A DNA stretch of 52,306 nucleotides from Hylemonella gracilis ATCC 19624. Lineage in GTDB: Bacteria; Pseudomonadota; Gammaproteobacteria; Burkholderiales; Burkholderiaceae_C. The stretch spans positions 1 to 52,306 of the forward strand of contig NZ_AEGR01000047.1 in NCBI RefSeq assembly GCF_000211835.1, in the 5' to 3' direction. The translations under genes and the position numbers were made by a program. Below are positions 28,479 through 39,721 of the stretch, piece after piece; within the stretch, counting starts at the first letter, position 1; every line of letters starts with the position of its first letter. Under the pieces are notes generated by a model. That model ran no database searches and was not told the DNA's origin. It saw only the letters and a list, made by a program, of their open reading frames with translations.

Positions 28479-29432
28479 TCACTGCCTTCTTGATTTCGTC
28501 TCGACAGTGTGTTGTTTCGATCTAGGGCACTCCGCTACCCGTTGAGGGAAAGCTTCGAGCAGCCAGTCCACGAATACACGAAGGCGGTGCGTCATGTGAC
28601 GGGCTTGCGGGTAGACGATCTGAAACGGATAGCGCGCTGGACGCCACTCTGGAAGGATCTCTACGAGGGTGCCATCGCGAAGCGCCGTGGCTGCTGCATA
28701 GCCGAATGTCTGAATGACGCCCAGCCCTGCGACGCAGGCGGCCATGTGTGCATTGCTTTCGTTGATTCCGATGATGTGATCGACCTTGATCTCTGACTTG
28801 TCGCCGTTGCGTGCGAAGCGAAATGGGACCGGTCTGCCTGTATTGCTCGACACGTAGGAGACGAGTCGATGGCCGTTCTTGAGCTCGTCGGGATAGGCGG
28901 GCGTCCCGAACTGCTTCAGATAGCCAGGCGACGCGCAAGTGATCAGCACGGCTTCACCCAGCTGGCGAGCAACGAGCGAAGAACTCTCCATTGCACCTCC
29001 GCGGATGACGCAATCGGCGTTCTCGCCGACCATGTCAATCGATTTGTCCGACACACTCAGATCAATGCGGATGTCTGGATAGCGCGCCATGAAGTCGCCG
29101 AGTATGGGGATCAGTACATCGCGCGCGGTGGAGCCGCCAACATCTACTCGCAGATGGCCGCGAGGCTTGCCACGCGCCAGGTTGAATGCTCCATCGATGT
29201 CCTCGATGTCACGCAGTATCCTGCCGCTCTTGGCGTAGTACTCCTCGCCTTCAGGCGTCACGGTGACACGTCGAGTGGTCCGCTGCAGCAAGCGGACGCC
29301 AAGGTGCTTCTCAAGTTCTCGAACAAGCTTGCTGACTGTCGCGATAGGCATATTCAAGGAGTCTGCCGCTCGCGTGAAGCTTCCTGCTTCGATGACCCGG
29401 GCGAGGGCGCGCATCGCAAGTAATTGATCCAT
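28479..29432 (-). CDS. LysR-family transcriptional regulator
   Basis: About 317 aa. N-terminal winged HTH ([53 protein letters not shown], about residues 3-57), then the effector-binding domain ([19 protein letters not shown] to the end), as in the common DNA-binding LTTR/CrgA type. AAGGAA before the ATG at 29432 supports this start over a longer one at 29459. It is divergent from the SDR gene, the usual arrangement for a LysR regulator and its target. Effector unknown. Confidence 0.92.
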   Translation of the reverse strand: MDQLLAMRALARVIEAGSFTRAADSLNMPIATVSKLVRELEKHLGVRLLQRTTRRVTVTPEGEEYYAKSGRILRDIEDIDGAFNLARGKPRGHLRVDVGGSTARDVLIPILGDFMARYPDIRIDLSVSDKSIDMVGENADCVIRGGAMESSSLVARQLGEAVLITCASPGYLKQFGTPAYPDELKNGHRLVSYVSSNTGRPVPFRFARNGDKSEIKVDHIIGINESNAHMAACVAGLGVIQTFGYAAATALRDGTLVEILPEWRPARYPFQIVYPQARHMTHRLRVFVDWLLEAFPQRVAECPRSKQHTVETKSRRQ

Positions 29433-29614
29433 CAAGGTTCCTTCCTCGGCTCCGATCAAATTATCTACTTGTGTGGATAGTCATTCCATTGATTGCTATT
29501 TTTCATTCAATCCTCCGTGCCTACATTGAGCACATGCCGCGAGTGACAGTGCTTCCCAAGCGGGCACAACAGTCATCAGGCATGCCTCTCAACGTCATCA
29601 ACATGGAAATGAAT
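29433..29614. promoter_or_regulatory. Divergent LysR-SDR promoter region
   Basis: No gene is placed here. TATC-N10-GATA at 29462-29479 is a small dyad near the LysR start and could be a LysR-type operator. Promoter hexamers are not clear on either strand. Confidence 0.35.
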
Positions 29615-30367
29615 ATGAACAAGCAACTCGCAGGAAAGATTGCCCTGGTCACCGGGGGAAGTTCGGGCATTGGCCTTGGTGCTGCTAAGGAACTGGCCGC
29701 CCAGGGCGCACAAGTCTTCATCACCGGCCGCCGCCAGGCGGAGCTGGACTCAGCTGTCGCCGAGATCGGCCCTAACGCGACGGGAATCCGCGCAGATGCT
29801 GCGGTGCTGGCAGACCTGGACACCGTGTACGCGCAGATTGCGAAGAAGGTCGGTCGACTCGACGTTCTGTTCGCCAATGCTGGTGGCGGCGACATGCTTG
29901 CGCTGGGCGCGATCACGGAAGAGCACTTCGATCGCATCTTTGGCACCAACGTCCGGGGGGTTCTGTTCACAGTGCAGAAAGCTTTGCCTCTGCTGACCAA
30001 CGGTGCCTCGGTCATCCTGACCTCGTCGACGACCTCGGTGCAGGGCACGGCGAGTTTCAGTGTGTACAGCGCCAGCAAGGCCGCAGTGCGGAACTTCGCG
30101 CGCTCGTGGGCGTTGGACCTGAAGGGGCGAGGCATTCGCGTGAACGCTGTGAGCCCGGGCCCTATCCGCACGCCTGGCTTGGGTGGCTTGGCATCGGACG
30201 ACGCCACACGCCAGGGCCTGTTTGACTACCTCGCTTCCCAGGTACCGCTGGGCCGCCTTGGCGAGCCTTCCGAGGTCGGCAAGGTGGTGGCTTTCCTGGC
30301 ATCGGACTCCGCCAGCTACATCAACGGCATCGAGTTATTCGTTGATGGGGGCATGGCTCAAGTCTGA
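29615..30367 (+). CDS. SDR family oxidoreductase
   Basis: About 250 aa. NAD(P)-binding [24 protein letters not shown], and the catalytic Ser (ILTSSTTS) and YSASKAAV motif are visible; the C-terminus [19 protein letters not shown] is standard. Substrate unknown. The start at 29615 is chosen for length and a GGAA upstream; other in-frame ATGs are at 29603 and 29609, and an upstream open frame reaches 29471 but has no SDR character. Likely controlled by the divergent LysR regulator. Confidence 0.88.
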   Translation: MNKQLAGKIALVTGGSSGIGLGAAKELAAQGAQVFITGRRQAELDSAVAEIGPNATGIRADAAVLADLDTVYAQIAKKVGRLDVLFANAGGGDMLALGAITEEHFDRIFGTNVRGVLFTVQKALPLLTNGASVILTSSTTSVQGTASFSVYSASKAAVRNFARSWALDLKGRGIRVNAVSPGPIRTPGLGGLASDDATRQGLFDYLASQVPLGRLGEPSEVGKVVAFLASDSASYINGIELFVDGGMAQV

Positions 30368-30375
30368 ACTCCTTA

Positions 30376-30396
30376 CATGGCCGCACTGCGGCCATG
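30376..30396. promoter_or_regulatory. Hairpin between SDR and SnoaL-like genes
   Basis: CATGGCCGC-ACT-GCGGCCATG, a perfect 9-bp stem with a 3-base loop and no T-tract, lies in the 49-base gap. It may stabilise or partly separate the two coding parts of one transcript. Confidence 0.4.
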
Positions 30397-30416
30397 CCAC
30401 TCAAACAAGGAAACCC

Positions 30417-30797
30417 ATGAAATCCGCACTCGAACTTCTGAAAGCCTATCTGGACAACATCCAGAACCCCTCCGCTGCCGCCGCGCTTTTCGCGGATGAC
30501 GGCATCCTGGAGTTGCCCACTGTCAACGCGCACGCCGCAGGCCCTGAGCAAATTCAGAACCTTGTAGCCGGTCTTCTCAAACGCATGCCCGATTTCCGCT
30601 TCAGGAACTTGACTGTATGGATCGATACGCCGGACAAGGTGTTTGCCGAGTACTCCGTCGAGGCCTTTGTCGTCGATACCGGCAAGCTCTACCGGCAAAC
30701 CTATGCAGGTGTCTTGATCGCCGAGAACGGGAGGATCAAGCGCTTACGCGAGGCGCTGGACACTGCGGCTGCCATAGACGCGTTCAAGAGGGACTGA
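30417..30797 (+). CDS. SnoaL-like / nuclear transport factor 2 family protein
   Basis: About 126 aa, a single NTF2-like fold: LELLKAYLDNIQNPSAAAALFADDGILELP at the N-terminus and VFAEYSVEAFVVDTGKLYRQTYAGVLI then a closing helix. Such proteins can be isomerases, cyclases or unassigned binding proteins. AAGGAA lies 5 bases before the ATG. It follows the SDR gene with a 49-base gap and is probably in its operon. Confidence 0.8.
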   Translation: MKSALELLKAYLDNIQNPSAAAALFADDGILELPTVNAHAAGPEQIQNLVAGLLKRMPDFRFRNLTVWIDTPDKVFAEYSVEAFVVDTGKLYRQTYAGVLIAENGRIKRLREALDTAAAIDAFKRD

Positions 30798-31094
30798 CTG
30801 CCTTCGCTCGGTATGAACTGGTAGCGATTGCACGTGGGTTCAGGGAAGAGCGGGAATCGTGCTCGCATTCTCTGCTCCCCTCGCGTACTCCCGAACTTGA
30901 GTGATAGGTGACCTGCGAGGCGCCGGGAACCAAACATTCGAGATCAAATGAAATGATCAGGATTACCGAAAATTCGAAGTCAAGTGGAAAACAGGTTCGG
31001 TTCCGATCTCAATACCCGCTTCTAAGTCATAGATCTGGAAACGAACTTGGTTCAGCATTCAGTGCAACTCGACAGCAATTCAGACAATCGGGCG
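30798..31094. other. Intergenic region with no gene
   Basis: About 300 bases between convergent genes (SnoaL-like plus, metallo-hydrolase minus), with lower GC than the core. I see no convincing coding sequence, terminator or repeat in it. Confidence 0.5.
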
Positions 31095-32168
31095 TCAGGA
31101 CCCCAGCCGGCGTCGTGGCGGCAGCAAGCGCGTCTCGCCAATGGCCATCACGAAGAATTCCTGCGCGTCGATGGCCTGCTCGCGCAGCACCTGGGCCAGG
31201 GCCCGGGGCGGTTCGTCCAGCGCTTCGTCGGTCAGTGCGAACGTGCCCCAGTGCATGCCCAGCGAGCGCTTGGCGGCGAGGTCGCGGTGGATCTTGACGG
31301 CTTCCTCTGGGTTCACGTGCTGGTCGCGCATGAACCAGCGCGGTTCGTAGGCACCGATGGGCAGCAGGGCGAGGTCGAAACTGCCCCCCGCCGACGCTGA
31401 TTGGCGCTCGGCATAGCGTTCACGCAGCGCGGTGAACTCGCGTGAATACGCGGTGTCGCCCGCGAAGAAGAGGTGGAAGTCCGGGCCAAACACGGCAAAG
31501 CCACCCCAGAGCGTGGCCATGCGGTCGCCCAGGCCGCGCGCGGACCAGTGCTGGGCTGGCGCCAGCACCACATCCACCATTCCGCCAGGCGCCTGCACCG
31601 GGTGGCTGTCCCACCAGTCCAGCTCCACGGCTTGGTCAGGCGCCACGCCGCGCGCGACCAGCCAGGGCTTGAGACCCAGGGGCGTGACGAACAGAGGCGC
31701 ACCGCCAGTCTGTCGGTTCAGGGCCTGCACCGACGCGACGTCCAGGTGGTCGTAGTGGTTGTGCGAGGTCAGCACCAGATCGATGCGCGGCAAATCGCTC
31801 AGCGCCACGCCGGGCGGCTGGTGGCGCTTGGGGCCGACGAAGGACAGGGGCGATGCGCGTTCGGAGAAGATCGCGTCGGTCAGCAGGGTGAGGCCACTCA
31901 TCTGCACCATCACCGTGGCATGGCCGATCCAAGTCATGGCGGGCTGCATGGCCGCCCCGGCCCGGGCATTGCGGTGCAGGAAGTCCAGATCCGGGGCGAC
32001 CACCGGGATCGGGGCCGAGGGAGGCGCAGGCAAGGACTTGCGACTGGCCTCGATCTTCCAGCGCAGCACCTCGGCCAGGCTTTTGCCTGGAAACTCCCGG
32101 TCAACGTTCTGGAAACCCTGGGGCCGGTGGTGCGGTTTGGCCGGGTCGTAATAAGGGTTCTTTGCCAT
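31095..32168 (-). CDS. MBL-fold metallo-hydrolase (NAPE-PLD/RomA-like)
   Basis: About 357 aa. TSHNHYDHLD is the metallo-beta-lactamase HxHxDH zinc motif, and MTWIGHATVMVQMSGLTLLTDAIF, FFAGDTAYSREF and ALLPIGAYEPRWFMRDQHVNPEEAV match the N-acyl-phosphatidylethanolamine phospholipase D / RomA / UlaG-like branch. No signal peptide, so cytoplasmic. Substrate unknown. It lies 35 bases downstream of lysS on the same strand. Confidence 0.85.
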   Translation of the reverse strand: MAKNPYYDPAKPHHRPQGFQNVDREFPGKSLAEVLRWKIEASRKSLPAPPSAPIPVVAPDLDFLHRNARAGAAMQPAMTWIGHATVMVQMSGLTLLTDAIFSERASPLSFVGPKRHQPPGVALSDLPRIDLVLTSHNHYDHLDVASVQALNRQTGGAPLFVTPLGLKPWLVARGVAPDQAVELDWWDSHPVQAPGGMVDVVLAPAQHWSARGLGDRMATLWGGFAVFGPDFHLFFAGDTAYSREFTALRERYAERQSASAGGSFDLALLPIGAYEPRWFMRDQHVNPEEAVKIHRDLAAKRSLGMHWGTFALTDEALDEPPRALAQVLREQAIDAQEFFVMAIGETRLLPPRRRLGS

Positions 32169-32203
32169 GTGTTGACCGGGGTCTGAACGGGGGGGCGTGA
32201 CGA

Positions 32204-33742
32204 TCAGCTTTCCCGCCGCAGGGCCGGGAACAGGATCACGTCCCGGATGCTCGGGCTGTCGGTGAGCAACATCATCAAGCGGTCCAGACCCACGCCGCAG
32301 CCACCCGTGGGCGGCATGCCGTACTCCAGGGCGCGCACGTAGTCGTGGTCGTAGTACATGGCTTCATCGTCGCCGCTGTCCTTGGCCTCGACCTGCGACT
32401 GGAAGCGCCGAGCCTGTTCCTCGGCGTCATTGAGCTCCGAGAAACCGTTGCCGAATTCACGGCCCGTGATGTACAGCTCGAAGCGTTCGGTCACCTCGGG
32501 ATGCTTGTCGCTGGCGCGCGCCAGCGGCGAGATTTCCACCGGGTGCTCCATCACGAAGGTGGGCTGCCAGAGTTTTTCCTCGACCACTTCCTCGAAATAC
32601 AGCACTTGCAGGCCCGCCAGGGACTTGCTGGAGAGCTTGTCCTTGGCCTCGGACAGGCCGAGCTTGCTCAGCGCGTTGATCAGCCAGGCCGCGTCGTCCA
32701 CATGCGCGCTGCCCGCCTCGCTGTGCTTGACGATGGCCTCGCGGATGGTCAGGCGCTCGAAAGGCTGACTCAAATCAACCGGCTTGCCGCCATACGTCAG
32801 TTGCAGCGAACCCACGGCCTTTTGCGCCACATGACGGATCAGGCTTTCGGTGTAGGTCATGAGGTCCTGGTAGTCCCAGTAGGCCGCGTAGAACTCCATC
32901 ATCGTGAACTCGGGGTTGTGGCGCACCGAGATGCCTTCGTTGCGGAAGCTGCGGTTGATCTCGAACACGCGCTCGAACCCGCCAACGATCAGGCGTTTGA
33001 GGTACAGCTCCGGCGCGATGCGCAGGAACATTTCCTGGTCCAGCGCGTTGTGGTGCGTCACGAAGGGCTTGGCGTTGGCGCCGCCCGGGATCGGGTGCAG
33101 CATCGGCGTCTCGACCTCCAGGAAGCCGTTCTGCACCATGTAGTCTCGGATCGAGCTGACCGCCTTGCTGCGCGCGGCGAAGCGCTTGCGCGCCTCCTCG
33201 TCCGTGATCAGGTCCACGTAGCGCTGGCGGTACTTCATCTCCTGGTCGGCCATGCCATGGAATTTGTCCGGCATGGGGCGCAGGCTCTTGGTCAGCAGGC
33301 GGATCTGGCTGACGTTGATGGAGAGCTCACCGGTCTTGGTCTTGAACACCGTGCCTTCGGCGGCCAGGATGTCGCCCAGGTCCCAGTGCTTGAAGGCGGC
33401 GTAGACCTCTTCACCGACGGCGTCTCGCGTCACGTAGAGCTGGATGCGGCCCGTGGCGTCCTGCAAGGTGGCGAAGCTGGCCTTGCCCATGACGCGCTTG
33501 AGCATCATGCGGCCGGCCACGCTGGCGCGTGGCGCCTGCTCCAGCAGCCCCTCGGGCGTCTGGCCTTCATGGGCGGCATGGATGGCGGCGGCCCGGTCGG
33601 CCGGCTTGAAGTCGTTCGGAAAAGCCACGCCCTGGCCGCGGAGGGCTTTCAGCTTCTCGCGCCGTTCGGCGATGAGCTGGTTGTCGTCTTGCGCGACGCT
33701 GGTCTGAGAGTTCGCCGGGGCGGAGGTCTGGTGTTCGGACAT
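32204..33742 (-). CDS. lysS: Lysyl-tRNA synthetase (class II)
   Basis: Charges tRNA-Lys. About 512 aa. An N-terminal OB-fold anticodon-binding domain ([28 protein letters not shown]) is followed by the class II core: motif 2 [20 protein letters not shown] and motif 3 [22 protein letters not shown]. The poly-Gln/Ser-containing N-terminal tail is variable in this family. It diverges from yggT. Confidence 0.96.
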   Translation of the reverse strand: MSEHQTSAPANSQTSVAQDDNQLIAERREKLKALRGQGVAFPNDFKPADRAAAIHAAHEGQTPEGLLEQAPRASVAGRMMLKRVMGKASFATLQDATGRIQLYVTRDAVGEEVYAAFKHWDLGDILAAEGTVFKTKTGELSINVSQIRLLTKSLRPMPDKFHGMADQEMKYRQRYVDLITDEEARKRFAARSKAVSSIRDYMVQNGFLEVETPMLHPIPGGANAKPFVTHHNALDQEMFLRIAPELYLKRLIVGGFERVFEINRSFRNEGISVRHNPEFTMMEFYAAYWDYQDLMTYTESLIRHVAQKAVGSLQLTYGGKPVDLSQPFERLTIREAIVKHSEAGSAHVDDAAWLINALSKLGLSEAKDKLSSKSLAGLQVLYFEEVVEEKLWQPTFVMEHPVEISPLARASDKHPEVTERFELYITGREFGNGFSELNDAEEQARRFQSQVEAKDSGDDEAMYYDHDYVRALEYGMPPTGGCGVGLDRLMMLLTDSPSIRDVILFPALRRES

Positions 33743-33882
33743 GGGGTAGGGGGATGGAGAGGAAGGCCGCCTCGCGGTCTCAACCCGCCATTTTATGAGA
33801 GGCTATCATCGGCCCTCGTCACCCGGGTGCGGCGCTGGTCCCGACCCGACGGAATTGTTCCTCCTCTGCCGATCGTTCATCC

Positions 33883-34443
33883 ATGCTGTTCCAGATCGTT
33901 TCTCTCCTGCTCGAAGTCGCCGCCAGCGTGTTGGGCGGCGCCTGCCTACTGCGCTTGTACATGCAACAGCAGCGCATTCCCATGTCGGCCAGCTCGGGCA
34001 ATCCGTTGGGGCGTTTCATCTTCGTGCTGACGGACTGGATCGTGCTGCCCCTGCGGCGTGTGCTGCCAGCCTTCGGGCGTTGGGACCTGGCCAGCCTGGT
34101 CGCGGCCTGGCTGATCGAGTTGGCGCAGTTTTCTCTGCTGTGGCTATTTCAGGGCCTGGCCTACAGCTACGCTGCCGTGTTGATCCTGGCCTGTTTCGGG
34201 GTGCTGCGCCTCGTGATCTCAGGCATGACGGGCCTGGTCATCATTTACGCCGTGCTCTCTTGGGTGCAGGCGCGCAGCGCCATGGCCGATTTGATCGACC
34301 GGCTGGTGGTGCCCTTGCTGGCGCCGATCCGCCGCTTCATGCCCTTGATCGGTGGCGTTGACCTGTCCCCGCTGGTGTTGCTGGTGCTGTTGCAGGTTTT
34401 CAGCATCGTGCTGGGGTATTTGCAAGGCGCCGCCTTGTTGTGA
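33883..34443 (+). CDS. yggT: YggT family integral membrane protein
   Basis: About 186 aa with four hydrophobic segments arranged as two YGGT repeats; NPLGRFIFVLTDWIVLPLRRVLPAFG and LIDRLVVPLLAPIRRFMPLIGGVDLSPLVL are the two repeat cores. Inner membrane; the family is linked to osmotic tolerance and cell division in some bacteria, but the role is not settled. It is followed by a bidirectional terminator. Confidence 0.92.
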   Translation: MLFQIVSLLLEVAASVLGGACLLRLYMQQQRIPMSASSGNPLGRFIFVLTDWIVLPLRRVLPAFGRWDLASLVAAWLIELAQFSLLWLFQGLAYSYAAVLILACFGVLRLVISGMTGLVIIYAVLSWVQARSAMADLIDRLVVPLLAPIRRFMPLIGGVDLSPLVLLVLLQVFSIVLGYLQGAALL

Positions 34444-34544
34444 CCGTCGTCCGGGTACTTCGGCCTGCGCCTTGCGGACTGACCTGAGCAGGCGGGGCAG
34501 GGGCATATCCAACGCCAGGAACGCCAGGGACCGCCAGCTCATGA

Positions 34545-34572
34545 AAAAACGCCAGCGTCAGCTGGCGTTTTT
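34545..34572. terminator. Bidirectional terminator between yggT and accD
   Basis: AAAAACGCCAGC/GCTGGCGTTTTT pair perfectly over 12 bp with loop GTCA, giving T-tracts on both strands. It ends yggT on plus and the accD transcript on minus. Confidence 0.9.
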
Positions 34573-34627
34573 GTTTGCGCCGCGTTGCCCCTCGCAGGGA
34601 AAGGGCGGCGCGAGAGTCAGGGAATCC

Positions 34628-35500
34628 TCAGATCAGCGCGTCGGCGGGCTGACGCAGCAGCATGGCCAAGGTGCTGGCCACGGTCTTGCGCAGTTCGCGA
34701 CGGTCGCAGATGAAGTCGACCGCCCCCTTTTCTTGCAGGAATTCGGCGCGCTGGAAACCTTCGGGCAGCTTGACGCGCACCGTGTTCTCGATCACGCGCG
34801 GACCGGCGAAGCCGATCAGGGCCTTGGGTTCGGCGACCACCACGTCGCCCACGAAGGCGAAACCGGCGGAGACGCCGCCCATGGTCGGGTCGGTCAGCAC
34901 GCTGATGTAGGGCAGCTTCTTCTTGGCCAGGCGGGTCAAGGCCGCGTTGGTCTTGGCCATCTGCATCAGCGAGAGCAGGCCCTCCTGCATGCGCGCGCCG
35001 CCGGTGGCGGTGAAGCAGATGAAGGGCACTTTCTGCTCGATCGCCGTTTCCACGCCGCGCACGAAGCGCTCGCCGACGACGGAACCCATCGAGCCGCCCA
35101 TGAAGCCGAATTCAAATGCCGCCGCCACCACGCCGATGCCATGCACCGCGCCGCCCTGCACGATGAGCGCGTCGGTCTCGCCGGTCGCTTCCATGGCTTC
35201 CTTCAGGCGTTCGGGGTACTTGCGGCTGTCCTTGAACTTGAGCGCGTCCACGGGCAGCACTTCCTGGCCGATCTCATAACGGCCTTCGTTGTCCAGGAAG
35301 AGGTTGAGCCGCGTGCGCGCGTCGATGCGGTGGTGGTGGCTGCAGGTGGGGCAGACGTTCTGGTTGTGCTCCAGGTCGGTCTTGTAGAGCACGGATTCGC
35401 AGCTCGGGCACTTGATCCACAGGCCCTCGGGCACGGTGCGGCGCTCTGCCGGATCGCTGGGCTGGATTTTCGGGGGCAGCAGTTTTTCGAGCCAACTCAT
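34628..35500 (-). CDS. accD: Acetyl-CoA carboxylase carboxyltransferase subunit beta
   Basis: Beta subunit of the carboxyltransferase making malonyl-CoA, the substrate for the FabD/FabH proteins encoded earlier in the window. About 290 aa. An N-terminal zinc ribbon ([17 protein letters not shown] then VCPTCSHH, Cys pairs about residues 34 and 53) and the crotonase-fold core ([38 protein letters not shown]) are typical. AGAGGA lies upstream of the ATG. It is the last gene of the trpF-trpB-trpA-accD run. Confidence 0.96.
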   Translation of the reverse strand: MSWLEKLLPPKIQPSDPAERRTVPEGLWIKCPSCESVLYKTDLEHNQNVCPTCSHHHRIDARTRLNLFLDNEGRYEIGQEVLPVDALKFKDSRKYPERLKEAMEATGETDALIVQGGAVHGIGVVAAAFEFGFMGGSMGSVVGERFVRGVETAIEQKVPFICFTATGGARMQEGLLSLMQMAKTNAALTRLAKKKLPYISVLTDPTMGGVSAGFAFVGDVVVAEPKALIGFAGPRVIENTVRVKLPEGFQRAEFLQEKGAVDFICDRRELRKTVASTLAMLLRQPADALI

Positions 35501-35603
35501 GTTGGGTTCCTCTCAGATCGGAAGAGATCGGGATGAGGCGCGCCGGCTGACACCGGCAGGGGCCAAGGTGTCGCCAATCGGCGACGGGCGCGCGAGGCGG
35601 GGA

Positions 35604-36454
35604 TTATCCCTCCAAACTGTCCAGGGCCCGGCGGATGCCCCGCAGGAAGTCCATGGCAACCGTAACGACTTGTGCATGCGGCTTGTCACCGATCAGCTGC
35701 AGGATGCGGCTGCCGATGACCACCGCGTCGGCGCTCGCACCGATGGCCTTGGCCGTCTCTGCATCCCGTATGCCGAAACCGACACCGACCGGGATCTTCA
35801 CGTGCTGGCGGATGCGCGGCAGCATGGCCTGGACGGCGCTGGTGTCCAGCGCGCCCGAGCCGGTGACGCCCTTGAGCGAGACGTAATAGACGTAGCCGCT
35901 GGCGAGCCGGGCCACTTGGGCCATGCGTTCGTCGGTGCTGGTGGGGGCGAGCAGGAAGATGAGGTCCATGTCGTTCGCCTTGAGTCGGGCGGCGAAATCC
36001 GCGCATTCCTCGGGCGGGTAGTCCACCACCAGCACGCCGTCCACGCCAGCAGCAGCGGCGTCGCGCACGAAGGCCGACTCCGCTGTGTTCGACGTGGGGC
36101 TGGCCGCGCCGTGCGATCCATGCAATTGGTCATAGCGCTCGATGGGGTTGGCGTAGCCCATCAGCACCACGGGCGTGGTCTGGTTCTTGAGGCGGAATTC
36201 ACGCACCATGGCCAGCACCTGCTTGAGGCCGATGCCGGCGGCCAGGGCCTTGTCGCCCGCAGCCTGGATCACCGGGCCATCGGCGCTGGGGTCGGAAAAG
36301 GGCACGCCCAGCTCGATCACGTCGGCCCCGGCTTCGACCAGGCCCGCCATCAGCGCGGGCGTGATGTCGGGGTAAGGGTAGCCCGCGGTGACGAAGGGAA
36401 TCAGCGCCTTGCGTTGTTCGCTTTTCAGCTTTTCGAAGGTGGTGGTGATGCGGC

Positions 36455-36458
<4 letters not shown>
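35604..36458 (-). CDS. trpA: Tryptophan synthase alpha chain
   Basis: Releases indole from indole-3-glycerol phosphate. About 284 aa, TIM barrel. The catalytic Glu is in [17 protein letters not shown] and the Asp in [12 protein letters not shown]. An extra loop ([13 protein letters not shown]) lies after [14 protein letters not shown], as in related betaproteobacteria. The ATG at 36458 overlaps the trpB stop by 4 bases, so the two subunits are coupled; the frame further upstream is trpB shadow. Confidence 0.96.
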
Positions 36459-37795
<1,337 letters not shown>

Positions 37796-37811
37796 GGTGG
37801 TTCCAAACGGT

Positions 37812-38513
37812 TTATGCCCGCGTCGCTGTCGTGTCTTGCGCGCGCACGGCGGCGACGAAAGCCTGGATCTTCCCGGCATCCTTCACCCCCTTGGAGGCTT
37901 CGACGCCGGAGCTCACGTCCACGGCCAGCGATTTACAGCGCGGCCGCAGCAGGCGGATGCCATCGCCCACATTTGCAGGCGTCAACCCACCACTCAAGAC
38001 GAGGTGAGCGTCGACGTTTGGAGGAAGCTGTGACCATTCGAATGTTTTGCCGCCGCCGCCATACCCGTCGACTTCCGCGTCGAGCAGGATGGCTTGAGCA
38101 TGGGCGTAATCGTGCGCGTATTTTACGAGGTCGAATGCCTCGGTCGTAGCGCTGCCTACAGGCCGCAGGGGAATGCGGGCGGCGCGCAGGAAGGCGCGTG
38201 GGTAGGGCCGTTCGCTCGCGGCCTTGGCCAGCATCAGGCATTGCTGGGGTGTTTCGTCGCCGTGGAACTGCAGCACGGCGTTCGGGATCAGTTCGCAGGC
38301 TTGGCGCACTTGGCCGGGGGTGGCGTTGACGAAGAGCAGCACGGGGGTGACAAAGGCCGGCAGGCGGCGCGCGAGGACCGCGGCGCGGTGCGGCAGGACG
38401 TGGCGCGGGCTTTTGTCGTAAAGCACGAAGCCGGCAGCGTCGGCGCCGGCCTGGGCCACGGCGTCCACGTCTTGTTCGCGGGTCAGGCCGCAGATTTTGA
38501 TTCTTGTCCTCAT
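37812..38513 (-). CDS. trpF: Phosphoribosylanthranilate isomerase
   Basis: Third enzyme of tryptophan synthesis from anthranilate. About 233 aa, TIM barrel. The N-terminus [17 protein letters not shown] holds the catalytic Cys, LQFHGDE and the Asp in [18 protein letters not shown] complete the family pattern. It begins the trpF-trpB-trpA-accD operon, preceded by a 353-base gap with palindromic modules. Confidence 0.95.
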   Translation of the reverse strand: MRTRIKICGLTREQDVDAVAQAGADAAGFVLYDKSPRHVLPHRAAVLARRLPAFVTPVLLFVNATPGQVRQACELIPNAVLQFHGDETPQQCLMLAKAASERPYPRAFLRAARIPLRPVGSATTEAFDLVKYAHDYAHAQAILLDAEVDGYGGGGKTFEWSQLPPNVDAHLVLSGGLTPANVGDGIRLLRPRCKSLAVDVSSGVEASKGVKDAGKIQAFVAAVRAQDTTATRA

Positions 38514-38585
38514 GACGTGATGTTAGCGGCGCGGGCCAGGCTGGGTCTTGCCCCGTAGCTAGCTTGCTTCGGTGACACGCGGGCG

Positions 38586-38658
38586 CGGGGGTGTGGGGGA
38601 CCACTCCTCATACGATTTGCTGCGCAAATCCAAATCGTCGGGTTCCCCCACACCCCCG
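38586..38658. repeat. Palindromic module 1 (truA-trpF gap)
   Basis: Outer arms of 15 bases (38586-38600 and 38644-38658) are perfect inverted repeats (CGGGGGTGTGGGGGA and its complement). Inside is a 32-base core (38606-38637) with GATTTGC-TGC-GCAAATC. A competing stem, ACGATTTG/CAAATCGT (38612-38619 with 38631-38638), cannot form at the same time. Confidence 0.75.
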
Positions 38659-38729
38659 CACCCGCTTGGGCTACACCGCAAATTTCAGCGGCTGCTGCAA
38701 TACCGCGACAAGCGCTTTTCAGATTCAAG

Positions 38730-38806
38730 CGCATAAGGGATACGCCGCCCGCCGATTTCGATTTGCGCAGCAAATCATATGAGGCGGGCGGCGTACCCCT
38801 CATGCG
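38730..38806. repeat. Palindromic module 2 (truA-trpF gap)
   Basis: Arms 38730-38753 and 38783-38806 match at 22 of 24 bases as inverted repeats. The centre holds GATTTGC-GCA-GCAAATC and belongs to a 32-base stretch (38753-38784) that is the inverted copy of the module 1 core, with 30 of 32 bases alike. The outer arms of the two modules are unrelated. Confidence 0.75.
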
Positions 38807-38866
38807 TGCTGCCGAGGTGTTGGCATGCGGATTCGAGGCATGCCGGGTGCTGACAAGCGCGTTCGC

Positions 38867-39679
38867 TCAAGGCAGCCAGTCAAACGCTGGCGTGCGGTCT
38901 GGTAAACCCCAGTGGGCGTCGTAGCGCGGCCCGAGGAAATAGAGCCCGTCGGGCATGAAGGTCGGCGCGGCCGCGTCCCGGCTGCGGGCGGCGACGACCT
39001 CGGCCATCCACTCCGGCGGTTTCTTGCCCTGGCCGATCACGATCAGGCAGCCCATGATGTTGCGGATCATGTGGTGCAGGAAGGCGCTGGCCTCGAATTC
39101 GAAGCGCCAGTAACAGGTCTCGGGTGCCTCGGCGCCAGCGCGTGTGCCGCGTCGGCTGATCTCCACCCGCATCAGGTTCTTGATCGGGGACAGGGCCTGG
39201 CAGGCCGCCGCCCGGAAGGAGGTGAAGTCGCGCTCGCCCAGCAGATGGGGCAGGGCCGCCTGCATCGCGTCCAGGTCCAAGGGCTGGAACACCCAGCCCA
39301 CGCGACGTGCTTCCACGCTGGGCCGCACGGGGGACTGCAGCAGCACGTAAGCGTAGCGGCGGCTGGTCGCGCTGGCGCGGGAGTGAAACTCCACGGGCAC
39401 GGGGTGTGCCCACTGAACCGCGATGTCGGGCGGCAGATGGGTGTTGGTGCCACGCACCCAGGCATAGGGCGTGCGCTGCGCCTGGGTGTCGAAATGCACC
39501 ACCTGCATCAGCCCGTGCACCCCAGCGTCGGTGCGGCCTGCGCAGTTGGTGGTGATGCGTTCGTTGGCGAAACGGCCCAGGGCATGCTCCAGCCGGTCCT
39601 GCACGGTACGCCCCGAGGGCTGGCTCTGCCAGCCGTCGTAGGCGGCACCGTCGTAACTCAGTCCCAGGGCGACGCGCAT
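38867..39679 (-). CDS. truA: tRNA pseudouridine(38-40) synthase TruA
   Basis: Makes pseudouridine in the tRNA anticodon arm. About 270 aa. The catalytic Asp is in NCAGRTDAGVHG; LGLSYDGAAYDGWQ and FLHHMIRNIMGCLI are family motifs. The ATG at 39679 gives the normal MRVALGLSYDG start; the GTG at 39709 would add ten residues. It follows fimV on the same strand by about 40 bases. Confidence 0.95.
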   Translation of the reverse strand: MRVALGLSYDGAAYDGWQSQPSGRTVQDRLEHALGRFANERITTNCAGRTDAGVHGLMQVVHFDTQAQRTPYAWVRGTNTHLPPDIAVQWAHPVPVEFHSRASATSRRYAYVLLQSPVRPSVEARRVGWVFQPLDLDAMQAALPHLLGERDFTSFRAAACQALSPIKNLMRVEISRRGTRAGAEAPETCYWRFEFEASAFLHHMIRNIMGCLIVIGQGKKPPEWMAEVVAARSRDAAAPTFMPDGLYFLGPRYDAHWGLPDRTPAFDWLP

Positions 39680-39721
39680 GCCGCGGTTCTCAGGTCCGCG
39701 CTGCGGCACACCGCGCGGGCA

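Larger units (their letters stand above)
38514..38866. other. Gap between truA and trpF with palindromic modules
   Basis: No gene is convincing here. Most of the 353 bases is taken up by two inverted-repeat modules (38586-38658 and 38730-38806). The only open frame covering them has no Trp run and no known family. Confidence 0.55.

Noticed and set aside
29471-29614. An N-terminal extension of the SDR frame
   Set aside because: Residues in this stretch do not resemble any SDR lead sequence and the ATG at 29615 has a ribosome site; the longer version would also fill the divergent promoter.
34511-34537. Short tandem copies of AACGCCAGG before the yggT-accD terminator
   Set aside because: Two and a half imperfect copies only; no array, and best explained by slippage near the terminator stem.
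35515-35526. AGATCGGAAGAG, identical to the start of a common Illumina adapter
   Set aside because: Only 12 bases match and the sequence after differs from the adapter; it lies in a normal gap just upstream of accD beside a good ribosome site, so it is coincidence and not an assembly artefact.
38510-38803. A 97-codon open frame over the palindromic modules, tested as a trp leader peptide
   Set aside because: It has only isolated Trp codons, no run near a stop, and overlaps the palindromes and the trpF start.
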